Assembly: GCA_001593935.1 (NCBI GenBank)
Contig: LUCE01000005.1
Coordinates: 1 to 49,032 of the forward strand
Origin: Candidatus Bathyarchaeota archaeon B26-2
Lineage (GTDB): Archaea; Thermoproteota; Bathyarchaeia; Bathyarchaeales; B26-1
DNA length: 49,032 nt
Reading direction: 5' to 3'
The translations under genes and the position numbers were made by a program. Each line of letters begins with the position of its first letter. Position 1 is the first letter of the stretch. The notes under the pieces were generated by a model. That model did no database searches, had not been told where the DNA came from, and was given only the letters and a program-made list of their open reading frames with translations. Of this stretch, positions 39,222 to 48,353 are shown in pieces.

Positions 39222-41195
39222 TTAAGGCGGAACCGCGTCTTTACTGAGTTCTCTATCTGTCACGTCGCCTACGAGTGGCCTCTTAACCGGGAACCTTAAA
39301 GGTCTCTGTTCCCGTTTCATCTCCGATATGTCCCACCCTTCAAAGAAGTCGTAGAGGACCCTCCCTTGACAGTGCTTCGGGGGTTCTATTCCCAAGATGT
39401 AGGATACTGTTGGAGCCACATCGACCAACTGAACTGGACCCATCATATCGACAGGCCTGACGTAACCCTTCTTAACATTTTTCCCTATCATCATGAAGGT
39501 TGCGTAGTTCGAGGAGATTTCAGTCTCAGCCGTAGGTATCATTGGGCCGTGACTCGCACCTCCAATTATTGTAGACCCCTCGTTTAGGAAATCGACATGT
39601 CCCCAAGCGAACGCCGGCGAATAGGCGAAGACAACGTCGCCCACATGTTCCCCCCAAAGCCCTATCATAGGCGCATCTTCTCTCCTCAAGGCGAAGGCTA
39701 TAACGTAATCTCCATATTGATCCTTGCAGCTTCTAAGGACGTCTATGACCTCTCTCCTAACGTTTTCGTACTCAGAATCTTCGACGACGCCTCCTTTATA
39801 CTTACTTTTGAGGTTGACGTAGACGTTCGTTAGGCTTATGAAGATTTTGCTCTTAGCCCAGTTAACCCTCTTCGTTCCCTTATGCTCCTCGACTTCCACC
39901 AGCCCCCTATCAGCTAAGGCCTTAACGATGGAGTACCTCTTTCTCTGAGGCATGGACCCATGGTCAGAAACCACGATGAGATAGGTCTCTTCGTCTAGGT
40001 ACTTTAAGAACTCCCCCACAAGTTCATCGGCAATCCGGTATCCCAACCTAAGGATTCTCCACGCTTCCTCAGCCTTCTCTGAGTTGTACTTTCCCCCAAC
40101 GGGGTCCACCGAACCCAGAATCCTATGCTCCAGCGTATCCAGCAGGTGCCAGTGCATCATGTAGAGTGAAGCGCCTTTATTCATGAGGTATCCTGCGGCG
40201 TCTGCGATCCACCTTATCTGATACTCAAACTCTTCAATAAAGGTCTGTTCATCCACCAGCCCCCTGAAGAAGGTCCAAGAGACCGCGTCGTTGATGTAGG
40301 GTCCAAACCTTTCAACAAGCCTCTCTGCTACTTTGGGTGGATGGGTGAAACCGGACACAGGGTAGACTTGAGACCTATAAAGTTTGAACTTTCCACCGTC
40401 TCTTGAGAGTTCGACGAGTTTAAACCTTACAGTTCCAACCTTATCTTCGCCTTCTACGACGAAGGTCTCTCTAAACCAACCGCTCCATTCACCCTCCTTC
40501 AAGGTGCATAGAGCCTTGGAACAGTCCTTATCCTTTGATAGGAGACACATCTGATATCCACAACCGTCCACATCCAACAGCAAAGCATAATAGGACACAC
40601 CTCTGCCCCCAACATTGGGCAAAACCTTGATCTCCGTCTCTAAGGGTGGAGAGTAGACTTTAGGGACGTTGACCCATCCCTCCGCTTCCCTAAACTTGAT
40701 CGGAATCAACGTGGTCTTCGAGTTTCCCTTTACGTCCACCGCAAGGGCGTCGCTAACGTAACAGGCATTGGAGCATATCTCGAAGTAGAAGATGCCGGGC
40801 CTCCAGAACCAATCTACGTGAATCGTCATGTCGGTCGTCGGCGGGTATCCCACAAAATAGTGAAGGACGCTCTTCAAGCCTTGTCTCGCCGCGGCTTCCC
40901 AGAGGTACTCTGCCTTACAGAGGTTCGATGACATGGCTTCGTCTCCGTGAATCTCCGTAACGGGTTCACCGTAGCTATGCCTCCCCCAAGTAGCTATTCC
41001 ATGCGTTCCCGGCCATGAACCAGTCGCTATGGTTGTCCAGTTTTCGGGAGTCTGAGCGGGAACGGCTGAAAGAGCCTTAGAGAAGCATCCGTTATCCATT
41101 ATTCTCTTAAAATTTGGGCAAGTTCCATCTTTTGCAAATCTCTCAGCGAGTTTAGGTGAAAGTGCGTCTAGGCCAATCACGAAAACTCTCTTCAT
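39222..41195 (-). CDS. Alkaline-phosphatase-fold phosphodiesterase/phosphotransferase
   Basis: About 657 aa from the ATG at 41195 (MKRVFVIGLDALSP). It is of the type I phosphodiesterase/nucleotide pyrophosphatase group. Likely metal ligands are Asp in GLDAL, the nucleophile Thr region QTPENWTTIATG, VSDHGSMP, and ASHGPM near the end. Residues about 180-310 form a large insertion that is probably a beta domain. No signal peptide is seen, so it is likely cytosolic. It may release phosphate or sugar-phosphate from a glycan or nucleotide; the substrate is unknown. It is convergent with FtsY, and the neighbouring genes suggest glycan metabolism. Confidence 0.82.
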   Translation of the reverse strand: MKRVFVIGLDALSPKLAERFAKDGTCPNFKRIMDNGCFSKALSAVPAQTPENWTTIATGSWPGTHGIATWGRHSYGEPVTEIHGDEAMSSNLCKAEYLWEAAARQGLKSVLHYFVGYPPTTDMTIHVDWFWRPGIFYFEICSNACYVSDALAVDVKGNSKTTLIPIKFREAEGWVNVPKVYSPPLETEIKVLPNVGGRGVSYYALLLDVDGCGYQMCLLSKDKDCSKALCTLKEGEWSGWFRETFVVEGEDKVGTVRFKLVELSRDGGKFKLYRSQVYPVSGFTHPPKVAERLVERFGPYINDAVSWTFFRGLVDEQTFIEEFEYQIRWIADAAGYLMNKGASLYMMHWHLLDTLEHRILGSVDPVGGKYNSEKAEEAWRILRLGYRIADELVGEFLKYLDEETYLIVVSDHGSMPQRKRYSIVKALADRGLVEVEEHKGTKRVNWAKSKIFISLTNVYVNLKSKYKGGVVEDSEYENVRREVIDVLRSCKDQYGDYVIAFALRREDAPMIGLWGEHVGDVVFAYSPAFAWGHVDFLNEGSTIIGGASHGPMIPTAETEISSNYATFMMIGKNVKKGYVRPVDMMGPVQLVDVAPTVSYILGIEPPKHCQGRVLYDFFEGWDISEMKREQRPLRFPVKRPLVGDVTDRELSKDAVPP

Positions 41196-41345
41196 CTCCA
41201 CCACCTCGACGACAACCTTCAAATTTTATACTCCTATGCAATATCGCTGTACGCTATTAAAACTGACGCGTCAGAGATTCGGAATAGAGGAGCGAAGGAT
41301 GTTTCGGAATAGTCCTCTCTGAACGCCTAGCTCCGAGAGAACAAG

Positions 41346-42494
41346 TTAACCCGGCCTATACCTTCTAAGTCTCTTTACTACTTCTTTATAGTGGATCACG
41401 TTTTCTTTAGGCATAACGTGAGGCAACCCTCCAGCGCTCATAAGTATGTAGCCGCCACCCGGCGCTCCTATCCTTATGCGATCCGACACGTGCTCGTAAA
41501 TCTCTCTTCTATTATACGTCCCGATGTATTTGCTTATGCCTCCTCTAAGGGTGATTCTGTCGCCGTACTTCTCCTTAACCTCGGCTAGGTCGATTACCTT
41601 AGGGTCTAATGGGTCCAGAGCGTCGATTCCTGTGTCTACCATCTCTTTAAGGATCAAGTTGATGTTTCCGTGGCAGTGATGGAAGACGAATACGCCCATC
41701 TTATGGTATTCCTTAACCAGTCTCTTCTCCCAAGTATGAAAGATGTCCTTGTATGCTTCTGGAGAAAAGAAGAGGGACCTCGTTGTTCCCATGTCGTTGC
41801 CGATGCGGATGGCGTCTAAACTCGCTTCGTCGAGGATCGCCTTACTCAGCTCGATCTGATGTTTCATCCCAAACTCAACCAGCCTTTTGGCGAAGTTCTG
41901 GTCTCTGGCGATGTCCATAAGAAACTGGGTTAGTCCCCTCAACCAATGCCACGTCATCACGAAGGGGCCATTGTGAAACCCCTCAACGAAGTATCCTCTC
42001 TCCTTAAACCACTCAACCTCTCTGGCTATGGATTCAATCTGAGGTGTATACTCTTCAAGGTCCGGCGGCTCGATGCGGTCTAGGTCCTCCGGCCACCGGA
42101 CCGGTGAATGTAGAACCTTGTGAAAGTACGGCTTCCTGCGAGTAAGGGTTATGGAACCGTAAGCTTGCTTCACAATGATGTAGCCGTCTTCCCTCCTGTC
42201 ACATACGACGGTCTCACTCAGGAGGGTGGGCGCGTTCACTCCCACAGTTACGATGTCGTTCCCCCACCAACGGGCCAACATTAACTTCCTCTTCAAGCCA
42301 TACGCACTCCTCCCCTGACGGGACGCCACAAAGAGGTCAACAGTTCTCCCTAACAGGTCACCTACGAAGAGGTCTAGGGCCTCAGGAGTGGTGAAGGCCT
42401 CGACTATAGGAACCATGTCTGGCTCTTCGTGGTATAAAGCCGCAACAACACGATCGACGTGCCGCATAACGACCAACCTGCTCATCTTCAACAT
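41346..42494 (-). CDS. UROD-fold methyltransferase-like protein (third copy)
   Basis: This 382-aa protein shows family signatures RHVDRVVAALYHEEPDMVPI and a C-terminal GGGYILMSAGG. Unlike the two copies at 4308 and 5511 it keeps an HxC-type motif, FHHCHGN, at the usual zinc site, although the second Cys of MtaA enzymes is not visible. It may therefore be a genuine metal-dependent corrinoid methyltransferase. The ATG at 42467 (MRHVDR) is an alternative start that suits the family better; a TATA-like CTGTATAG near 42505 also favours it. Confidence 0.75.
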   Translation of the reverse strand: MLKMSRLVVMRHVDRVVAALYHEEPDMVPIVEAFTTPEALDLFVGDLLGRTVDLFVASRQGRSAYGLKRKLMLARWWGNDIVTVGVNAPTLLSETVVCDRREDGYIIVKQAYGSITLTRRKPYFHKVLHSPVRWPEDLDRIEPPDLEEYTPQIESIAREVEWFKERGYFVEGFHNGPFVMTWHWLRGLTQFLMDIARDQNFAKRLVEFGMKHQIELSKAILDEASLDAIRIGNDMGTTRSLFFSPEAYKDIFHTWEKRLVKEYHKMGVFVFHHCHGNINLILKEMVDTGIDALDPLDPKVIDLAEVKEKYGDRITLRGGISKYIGTYNRREIYEHVSDRIRIGAPGGGYILMSAGGLPHVMPKENVIHYKEVVKRLRRYRPG

Positions 42495-42692
42495 CCACTA
42501 TACAGAGTCATCATTAGGGGCACGAAGCATCTAATGTTTGTAACTGAACTTGACTTATAAGGAGGGTGGAGGCTTACATGTTATCTCAGGAAGTCTTAAA
42601 AGGGCAACCGGTTACTCTTCGTTCTTGTAGGCTGAACCAGCCGGGTGGAGAGGGAAACATGCGTAAAGTCACGGGTTCTGGAGGGTAGACCG

Positions 42693-44339
42693 ATGGTGAG
42701 GGAATCACCTCATCCACCTCTCAAGAGCCTCATCATGGAGGCCCTGGTCAACGGGGCTCCCGAAGTTCTAGACTCCCTTGACGAGGAGACAGGCCGCTTC
42801 GTTGTGGATGGAGGATGGGGAATCACAAGCCAAGACGTGATCTACCCTCTAGCCCTACTATACAAGACTGAGGACCCCGCGAACCCTTACCGCGGAGATG
42901 AACGGTTCAAGGAGGCGGCTCTGCTTGGAGGGGACTGCATCCGCAGGTTCCAGTACGAGGATGGACGCGTCGAGTTCCTTAAATCAGATGGCTCCCGGTG
43001 GGGCGCCACCTACATGCCCTGGACCATGTACCACTGGCTCGAGACCTACATCCTCTTGAGGGATGAGATGGATGAAGAGCGCCGTAGAGACTGGTGTGAA
43101 GGGTTAACCCTAGCCCTAAACGGGATGAAGCGAGAGATCAAGAAGGCTCACGTCCACAATATTACCACATGGAAGGGCATGACCTTATATCGAGCCGGAC
43201 GGTTCTTCAATAGAAGAGACCTAATGGATGTAGGCCGCTCCATGGTCCGTAGAGCAGTGGAGGCTCAGGACAAGGCCGGCTTCTGGCCTGAGCATGGAGG
43301 GCCTACAACGCATTACAACCTCGTTTACATCCACTCGTTAGGGCTTTACTATGAGTTCTCCGGGGATGAGAGGGTTCTAGAATCCTTACGGAGGGCTCTA
43401 GAATTTCAAATAGCCTTCACCTACCCAGATGGAGCCCTCGTCGAGACTGTTGACGGTAGAGTTAAGTATGGGCCCTCCGTCTCAACCTCGGCGATCGCGG
43501 CCTTCACCCTCTTCCCAAAGGGTAGAAGGTATGCACGGTTTCTCTTAACCCGCATGAAGGAGAGGGGTCAACTCAGACGTTGCACCGCTAGCTTGGCCAC
43601 GGCTTATAGATATGTCCACACGGGTTCAGAGGAGGAGATTCCTCAAGACCGTAGGTTCTACAAGGTCTCTCCCTTGAACGGTAAGGCTCTGGTGAAGAGA
43701 GAAGGCTCATGGTTCTATTGTCTCAGCGCCTTCTTAACGAAACCGACCCCGAACAGGTGGGGTATGGACCGCCAGAACTACCTCAGCCTCTGGCATGAAG
43801 CGTCAGGTCTGATAATCGGCGGAGGAAACTCGAAGAACCAACCCGGCTGGAGCAACTTCGTCGTCCATGATCATGGGAGGACTCTTCACATGGCAGACGC
43901 GGCTAGAATCAGCTCCGGTAAAGATGTAGACATGCTTGATCTTCTATACGGGCAAGTACACTGCAAAATCAGTGTCTATACAGTGAGTGACGGCGAGGCG
44001 CTTATAGAATACTCGACAGCCTCCGTAAGGGAACCGGAGCGACCCATCCAATATAACTTGACTCTGCACATGGTTCCCGGCGAAACGATCAAGGCATCCT
44101 CAGGGCTGGAGAGAAGACTGGACGAAGAGGAGGTTATTATCCCTAAAGTCAGCGGTTGGGTCGCCCACAAGAATTGGCGTGTAGAGTTCGACAGGGAAGT
44201 CAGTCTCAAATGGCCGGTGAGGCCGTTCAATCCATACCACAAAAGAGGTATCGCCCCACTCTCGATGGCCGCCTGCACGCTTTCCGGAGTTCTAAGGGGT
44301 GAGGAGAGTCAGAGATTTAGGATTCTCGTCGAAGATTAA
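42693..44339 (+). CDS. Predicted alpha/alpha-toroid glycan-active enzyme
   Basis: About 548 aa from the ATG at 42693. Residues about 20-300 are repetitive helices with aromatic-rich turns (MPWTMYHWLETYILL, then FWPEHGGPTTHYNLVYIHSLGLYYEF), typical of (alpha/alpha)6 toroid lyases and hydrolases such as heparinase II/III or GH88/GH105 relatives. The C-terminal 200 residues look beta-rich, with GWSNFVVHDHGRTLHMADAA, as in the beta-sandwich of polysaccharide lyases. I cannot assign a family. The membrane gene starts 24 bp after the stop and is probably co-transcribed. No secretion signal is visible. Confidence 0.6.
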   Translation: MVRESPHPPLKSLIMEALVNGAPEVLDSLDEETGRFVVDGGWGITSQDVIYPLALLYKTEDPANPYRGDERFKEAALLGGDCIRRFQYEDGRVEFLKSDGSRWGATYMPWTMYHWLETYILLRDEMDEERRRDWCEGLTLALNGMKREIKKAHVHNITTWKGMTLYRAGRFFNRRDLMDVGRSMVRRAVEAQDKAGFWPEHGGPTTHYNLVYIHSLGLYYEFSGDERVLESLRRALEFQIAFTYPDGALVETVDGRVKYGPSVSTSAIAAFTLFPKGRRYARFLLTRMKERGQLRRCTASLATAYRYVHTGSEEEIPQDRRFYKVSPLNGKALVKREGSWFYCLSAFLTKPTPNRWGMDRQNYLSLWHEASGLIIGGGNSKNQPGWSNFVVHDHGRTLHMADAARISSGKDVDMLDLLYGQVHCKISVYTVSDGEALIEYSTASVREPERPIQYNLTLHMVPGETIKASSGLERRLDEEEVIIPKVSGWVAHKNWRVEFDREVSLKWPVRPFNPYHKRGIAPLSMAACTLSGVLRGEESQRFRILVED

Positions 44340-44363
44340 TTTTTAGGGGCGAAAGTTCAAAAG

Positions 44364-44978
44364 ATGGTTAGAGCCTTGAGACGGTCTGAGAGGAGAGTCT
44401 CTCCTCGACTTTCCCTAAAGACGATTGTGATACCGGTCTTATTCGTCAACATCCTCTACACGGTCGAGGTCGTCCCGTTCCTAGGGATGATGCTGGTCGA
44501 GATAGCGTTGCTTACCATAACCGTTCTAGCAGGACTAGCTATAAAGTTCGTAGCCTCGATCTATGGGAGGGACTTTAAGAAGGGGTTGGCCCCAGGCCTA
44601 GACAACCTAATAAGCGAACTTCTCGTAAGGAAGAGGGTCTCATCAACCTTCTTTAGGCTCTACCTCTGGAACCTCTCTATAGCCCTGCTCCTAATCTCGG
44701 TCGGCTTCATAACGTTTGGAACTTTTCCTCTCGTGTGGGCCTTTCTGACCCTAGGTCTAGCGGCTCCAAGCCTCGGCTCCTTCAAGGGCCGCCCCCACCT
44801 CTGGTTCGAGGCATCCGCCTTCCTAACATCAGCGTCTCTCGGTCTCTGGGGAGGCCTGAGAATAGGTAACGTCCAAGCAGTCTCCGTTGTTTCCCTACCA
44901 CTTATAGGGTTCATACTGGTGCTTCACGGTTCAGCTGCCTTGCTAGAAGCCTTGGAGACCCGTCCTGAAGGAGAATAA
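44364..44978 (+). CDS. Small polytopic membrane protein
   Basis: This 204-aa protein has about five or six hydrophobic segments (around 21-40, 42-66, 98-120, 122-138, 145-160 and 172-195) and short loops with basic residues at the N-terminus (RRSERRVSPR). I do not recognise the family. It follows the predicted glycan enzyme at 24 bp and probably shares its transcript. The FtsX-type gene converges on it. Confidence 0.65.
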   Translation: MVRALRRSERRVSPRLSLKTIVIPVLFVNILYTVEVVPFLGMMLVEIALLTITVLAGLAIKFVASIYGRDFKKGLAPGLDNLISELLVRKRVSSTFFRLYLWNLSIALLLISVGFITFGTFPLVWAFLTLGLAAPSLGSFKGRPHLWFEASAFLTSASLGLWGGLRIGNVQAVSVVSLPLIGFILVLHGSAALLEALETRPEGE

Positions 44979-44994
44979 AGGAAGGGGGCTACTC

Positions 44995-47985
44995 TTATAG
45001 GCCCCTTATGATTCTAGGCCTCTCTTCTTCCCAGTCTCCTAGGATGTCTCTTATGAACCGGACGGTTCTGTCGATGAACGATCCGGGTATCCCAGGCTTC
45101 TCAGGGTTAACCTCGAGGCTTAACACGTAGAAGTCGTCTTGAGCCCTCTTCACAGCTGTCAGCGTGTTTACGGTTCCAAACCTTTGCCCGCTCTCCAAGA
45201 TCACGTAGGTGAAGTTGAAGGTCCTTATCTGGTGGCCTTCAGGGGTCTCTCTCTCGCTCTCTTCGTAGCCTTCAATCCTCTCGAAGAGCCCCTTCTCTAG
45301 GGAATGCATCCTCCCTGAGAGGTAGGAGGCGAAGAAAGTAATCTCTCTCGCCTGAATCCTAATGGGCATAGTCATCCTCTGAGACTGATAGACTTTCCAG
45401 ATCTCCTCTTCTCTCTTCAGCTTCTCTTTCTCGGTCTCATATTTAATCTTCTTGACTAAGGACGGAGTGACCTTCAAGGCCGCCCTGGAAGCAGGCCTTA
45501 TGGCGGAGAGGACGGCTGTTCCCAGAGCTATCAAGACGCCTATGACGCTCCAGTACCACTCGAGTTTCTGTCTGACAGATATGTCAACGTCGAAGATGCT
45601 CATGAGACGGTACGCGCTCATCCCAAGTAGATAGCCTACGCCTCCCCCCACAAGCCCCATCACCACAGACTCAGCTAGGAAGAGGGCTGTTATATGCGTC
45701 GGATTGAACCCTACGCAGGTCAATGTGAAGATCTCCTTCGTCCTCTCGTTGACGATCGAGATCATGATCAATCCTAGGTTGAAGAGGACTATTAGAAGCG
45801 GAACGAGGAGCGATATGCCGCCCATCTCTAAGTATTCACCGAAGTGGTATTGGAGGACGTCATTTTCAGAGGAGATCCAGACGTTGTACTCCTTTCCTTG
45901 GACTATGTTCCTAGCAAAGGCGTCGAGGTCTACTGTTCCATCGGTCTTCACCGCGATCCTGTAGATTGCGGTGTCCTCTACCTTGAGAGCTTCCCGCCAG
46001 TTCATGATTATAACTTGTGATGGCGTTGAGAGCCTGTAGTCTCCTCCCTCGAATCTGTATGGTATGATGGGGTTTTCATCCATGTCGGTGATGCCGGAGA
46101 GGTCACCGGCATTTATCAAGCCTACAACTGTGAGGTTTCCGTAAAGTTGAAGCCCCGCTTGGGTATGAGCGTAGAAGGCTACTTTTTCTCCAACTCCGAC
46201 GCCTAGAAGGCTGGCGGCCTCTTGGCTGATGACAACTCCCTTCTTAACAGAGTCTAAGTCCCCAAGATCACCGCTGGTCAAGAGTTGACCTATACGGGTG
46301 AAGTTCCCTTCTGAAGCCGGATCTACCCCTATTATCCCGTGTACTTGAAGTTCCACATCGGAAACCCTTAGAACCCCCGTTAATGCCTTTTGGGGTTTGT
46401 TGAAGACAAGTGGCGAGACGACGGTTATGCCTCTATACTCCTTGAACCAATCAATTTCGTCCTCGACGATGGGCCAGTACGGCTCCTGGGTCCCAGCCCA
46501 GATGGGAGGTATATTCTTAACTAGGGCTCCTTCATAGGCTGGCTGGGTATTCAACGGAGTGATCACGAGGCCTATGACCCTCCCGAAGGATGTGAAGGCC
46601 GTGAACGCCATGACCAGTATCGCGAGGGACATTATGCCGAGTACACCTCGGCTTAACCGACGTTTCACGTTCCTCTTGGCTATCGAGAAGACCACGGTCA
46701 ACACGGACTGCAACGGGTATCGTCCAGGGATGTCGGGCTCCTTGATGAACCTCGGGATCACGAAGGAGATGAAGAAGGCCAATAATAGACATGCCACAGC
46801 TAGGCTTAGGAGGAACTTCAGCTCAACTATCTGTAACCCTGGGTAGACGTAGTACAACAACGCGAAGGCTACGGCGTAGAAGAATATGGACGAAATCATC
46901 TTTTTCTTGAGGTCTTCAAAGATGAAGAACGCTGTTGTGACGGCGAAGAAGGCTGGGTATAGAGGCATGAAGACTGCGCTTGAATTGGCTGTTAGCCACA
47001 TATTATTCATGTTTATGGCTATGTTGATCATGAGTGTGCTGTACGCTGTCCTTAAGAGTTCGATTCCTTCCTCGTATTTATGCTCGGAGAGGAGCTTTTG
47101 AGTCTGCTCTATGTCTCCCCTAACCTTTCCCATGTCCTCCTTGAGCTTCCCAAGATAGAAGCCGGCGTCTTCCATCTCGTTCATTCTGTTCCAAGTTAGG
47201 TCGAAGAGGCCGTTCACGTAGTTTATGCTAGAGAGTAAGGCGTAAAAACTAAGATCGGCGGTGGTGAGTTCTCCACGTTCAAGCGAGTAATGGCTCGCAT
47301 GGTTGTCGATGGGGAAGGAGATTCTACTCGCGCGGGGAAACGCTATGGGGTTCAAGGGGTCTTTCAAGAGGGCTGTGAAGCTAACTTTCAGATCAACTTG
47401 AACTCCGGACGGAACGATCACAACGGTTGGGGAAAAACCGAGGTCTGTCCTATGCCGGCCTGCAGATGGCCCCCAAGTAAAGATGTTCGTAAAGTTTTCG
47501 TTCTCGTTATTGAGGTTTGGGGGTTCTCCAGTAGCCGGGTCAACAACGTAGACGCTGTATCTGCTGCCGATCCTTGAGATGTAGAGAATTTTCCCCTCCA
47601 AGGTTATTGAGGCTCCGGGGTAGAGTCTTAAGTCGATCTGGGTTACCGGTTTGCTTATCTTCAGATTTACGCTTTTGACGGGTACGGTGTCGAGGCCGGG
47701 GGTTTCCGGCGAGTCGTAGTACGCGTAGAGCCTATAGACTTGGTTCATGGTTACGTTTATCTGGTAGAAGCCGTTCTCGTCTGTAGTTATAATGTTCTTT
47801 TCGTAGGTGTAGACGTTCAGAACTATTACGGTCGCGTCCGATATGGGGTCTCCCGTCAATGAGTCAGTTACGAAACCCCGAAGAACAGCGGTCTCTTCAG
47901 CTCGAACAGAGTTCACGTTGATCGCGAGGGTTAAGGTGAGTAGTAGGGGGATAAGAACGAGCCACGTTAAGTCTCTTCTCTGCAT
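44995..47985 (-). CDS. Large FtsX-type permease with N-terminal beta domain
   Basis: About 996 aa from the ATG at 47985. A signal peptide (MQRRDLTWLVLIPLLLTLTL and following, cleaved near VRAEE) is followed by a carboxypeptidase-regulatory-like domain (AVLRGFVTDSLTGDPISDAT). A helical region (about 255-325) leads to transmembrane segments near 345-410, then a MacB/FtsX unit: one helix near 455, an extracytoplasmic domain, and three C-terminal helices with GFNPTHITALFLAESVVMG. A cytosolic tail follows. FtsX proteins normally pair with a MacB/LolD-type ATPase, but none is in the window. Likely exported, acting at the cell surface. Confidence 0.82.
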   Translation of the reverse strand: MQRRDLTWLVLIPLLLTLTLAINVNSVRAEETAVLRGFVTDSLTGDPISDATVIVLNVYTYEKNIITTDENGFYQINVTMNQVYRLYAYYDSPETPGLDTVPVKSVNLKISKPVTQIDLRLYPGASITLEGKILYISRIGSRYSVYVVDPATGEPPNLNNENENFTNIFTWGPSAGRHRTDLGFSPTVVIVPSGVQVDLKVSFTALLKDPLNPIAFPRASRISFPIDNHASHYSLERGELTTADLSFYALLSSINYVNGLFDLTWNRMNEMEDAGFYLGKLKEDMGKVRGDIEQTQKLLSEHKYEEGIELLRTAYSTLMINIAINMNNMWLTANSSAVFMPLYPAFFAVTTAFFIFEDLKKKMISSIFFYAVAFALLYYVYPGLQIVELKFLLSLAVACLLLAFFISFVIPRFIKEPDIPGRYPLQSVLTVVFSIAKRNVKRRLSRGVLGIMSLAILVMAFTAFTSFGRVIGLVITPLNTQPAYEGALVKNIPPIWAGTQEPYWPIVEDEIDWFKEYRGITVVSPLVFNKPQKALTGVLRVSDVELQVHGIIGVDPASEGNFTRIGQLLTSGDLGDLDSVKKGVVISQEAASLLGVGVGEKVAFYAHTQAGLQLYGNLTVVGLINAGDLSGITDMDENPIIPYRFEGGDYRLSTPSQVIIMNWREALKVEDTAIYRIAVKTDGTVDLDAFARNIVQGKEYNVWISSENDVLQYHFGEYLEMGGISLLVPLLIVLFNLGLIMISIVNERTKEIFTLTCVGFNPTHITALFLAESVVMGLVGGGVGYLLGMSAYRLMSIFDVDISVRQKLEWYWSVIGVLIALGTAVLSAIRPASRAALKVTPSLVKKIKYETEKEKLKREEEIWKVYQSQRMTMPIRIQAREITFFASYLSGRMHSLEKGLFERIEGYEESERETPEGHQIRTFNFTYVILESGQRFGTVNTLTAVKRAQDDFYVLSLEVNPEKPGIPGSFIDRTVRFIRDILGDWEEERPRIIRGL

Positions 47986-48353
47986 GGTTGGTCCCAACGT
48001 CGGGATATTGGAATAGAATAAGTATAAAAACTAACTTATAAAGTTGAAGTTCATCTACGTTACATTTGTAGTTTAGGCTTCTCGGCTTGACGTGTCTTTG
48101 GGAGTCGTAACTCACCCATCCTTGGTAGGAATCGTATTCTGGTTATAACTCCCCTTTTTTACTGTCTCCTTTTTTCTCAGATTTTAGATGTCATCCACAA
48201 GCCGATGAAACGAGCAGAAGCATATTCTTTCTAGATATAACTTCCTTATTGAAGATAACTTCCTTATTGAAGAAGTTAAAACATAATTCTCGAGTGAATT
48301 TCACCATAAATCTTATTTAATAGTTACAACCAAAAAAGGCTTGGGAGAGTAAG
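47986..48353. other. Intergenic region between divergent membrane genes
   Basis: This 368-bp AT-rich region separates the FtsX-type gene (left, minus) from the last gene (right, plus). A minus-strand TATA-like TTTTTATACTT lies near 48022-48031. A tandem 18-bp repeat lies at 48237-48272, and a plus-strand TATA-like CTTATTTAATAG lies at 48312-48323. I see no small gene or RNA. Confidence 0.5.
48237..48272. repeat. Tandem 18-bp direct repeat, possible operator
   Basis: ATAACTTCCTTATTGAAG occurs twice, head to tail and identical (48237-48254 and 48255-48272), then AAGTT. Each unit contains the inverted pair CTTC-N6-GAAG. It sits about 40 bp upstream of the TATA-like box at 48312, the position of an activator or upstream regulatory site for the gene at 48354. 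Confidence 0.5.

Noticed and set aside
42578-42688. Possible 36-codon gene before the toroid-enzyme gene
   Set aside because: It has a good ribosome site (AAGGAGGGTGGAGG) and ends 4 bp before the next ATG. However, the likely TATA box (CTTATAAG, about 42553-42560) overlaps that site, so the transcript probably starts after the ATG. The peptide shows no recognisable motif.
46004-46024. A further GTGA site (AACTTGTGATGG)
   Set aside because: It lies inside the FtsX-type coding region, is a single half-site, and TGTGA alone is expected about once per 500 bp on the two strands.
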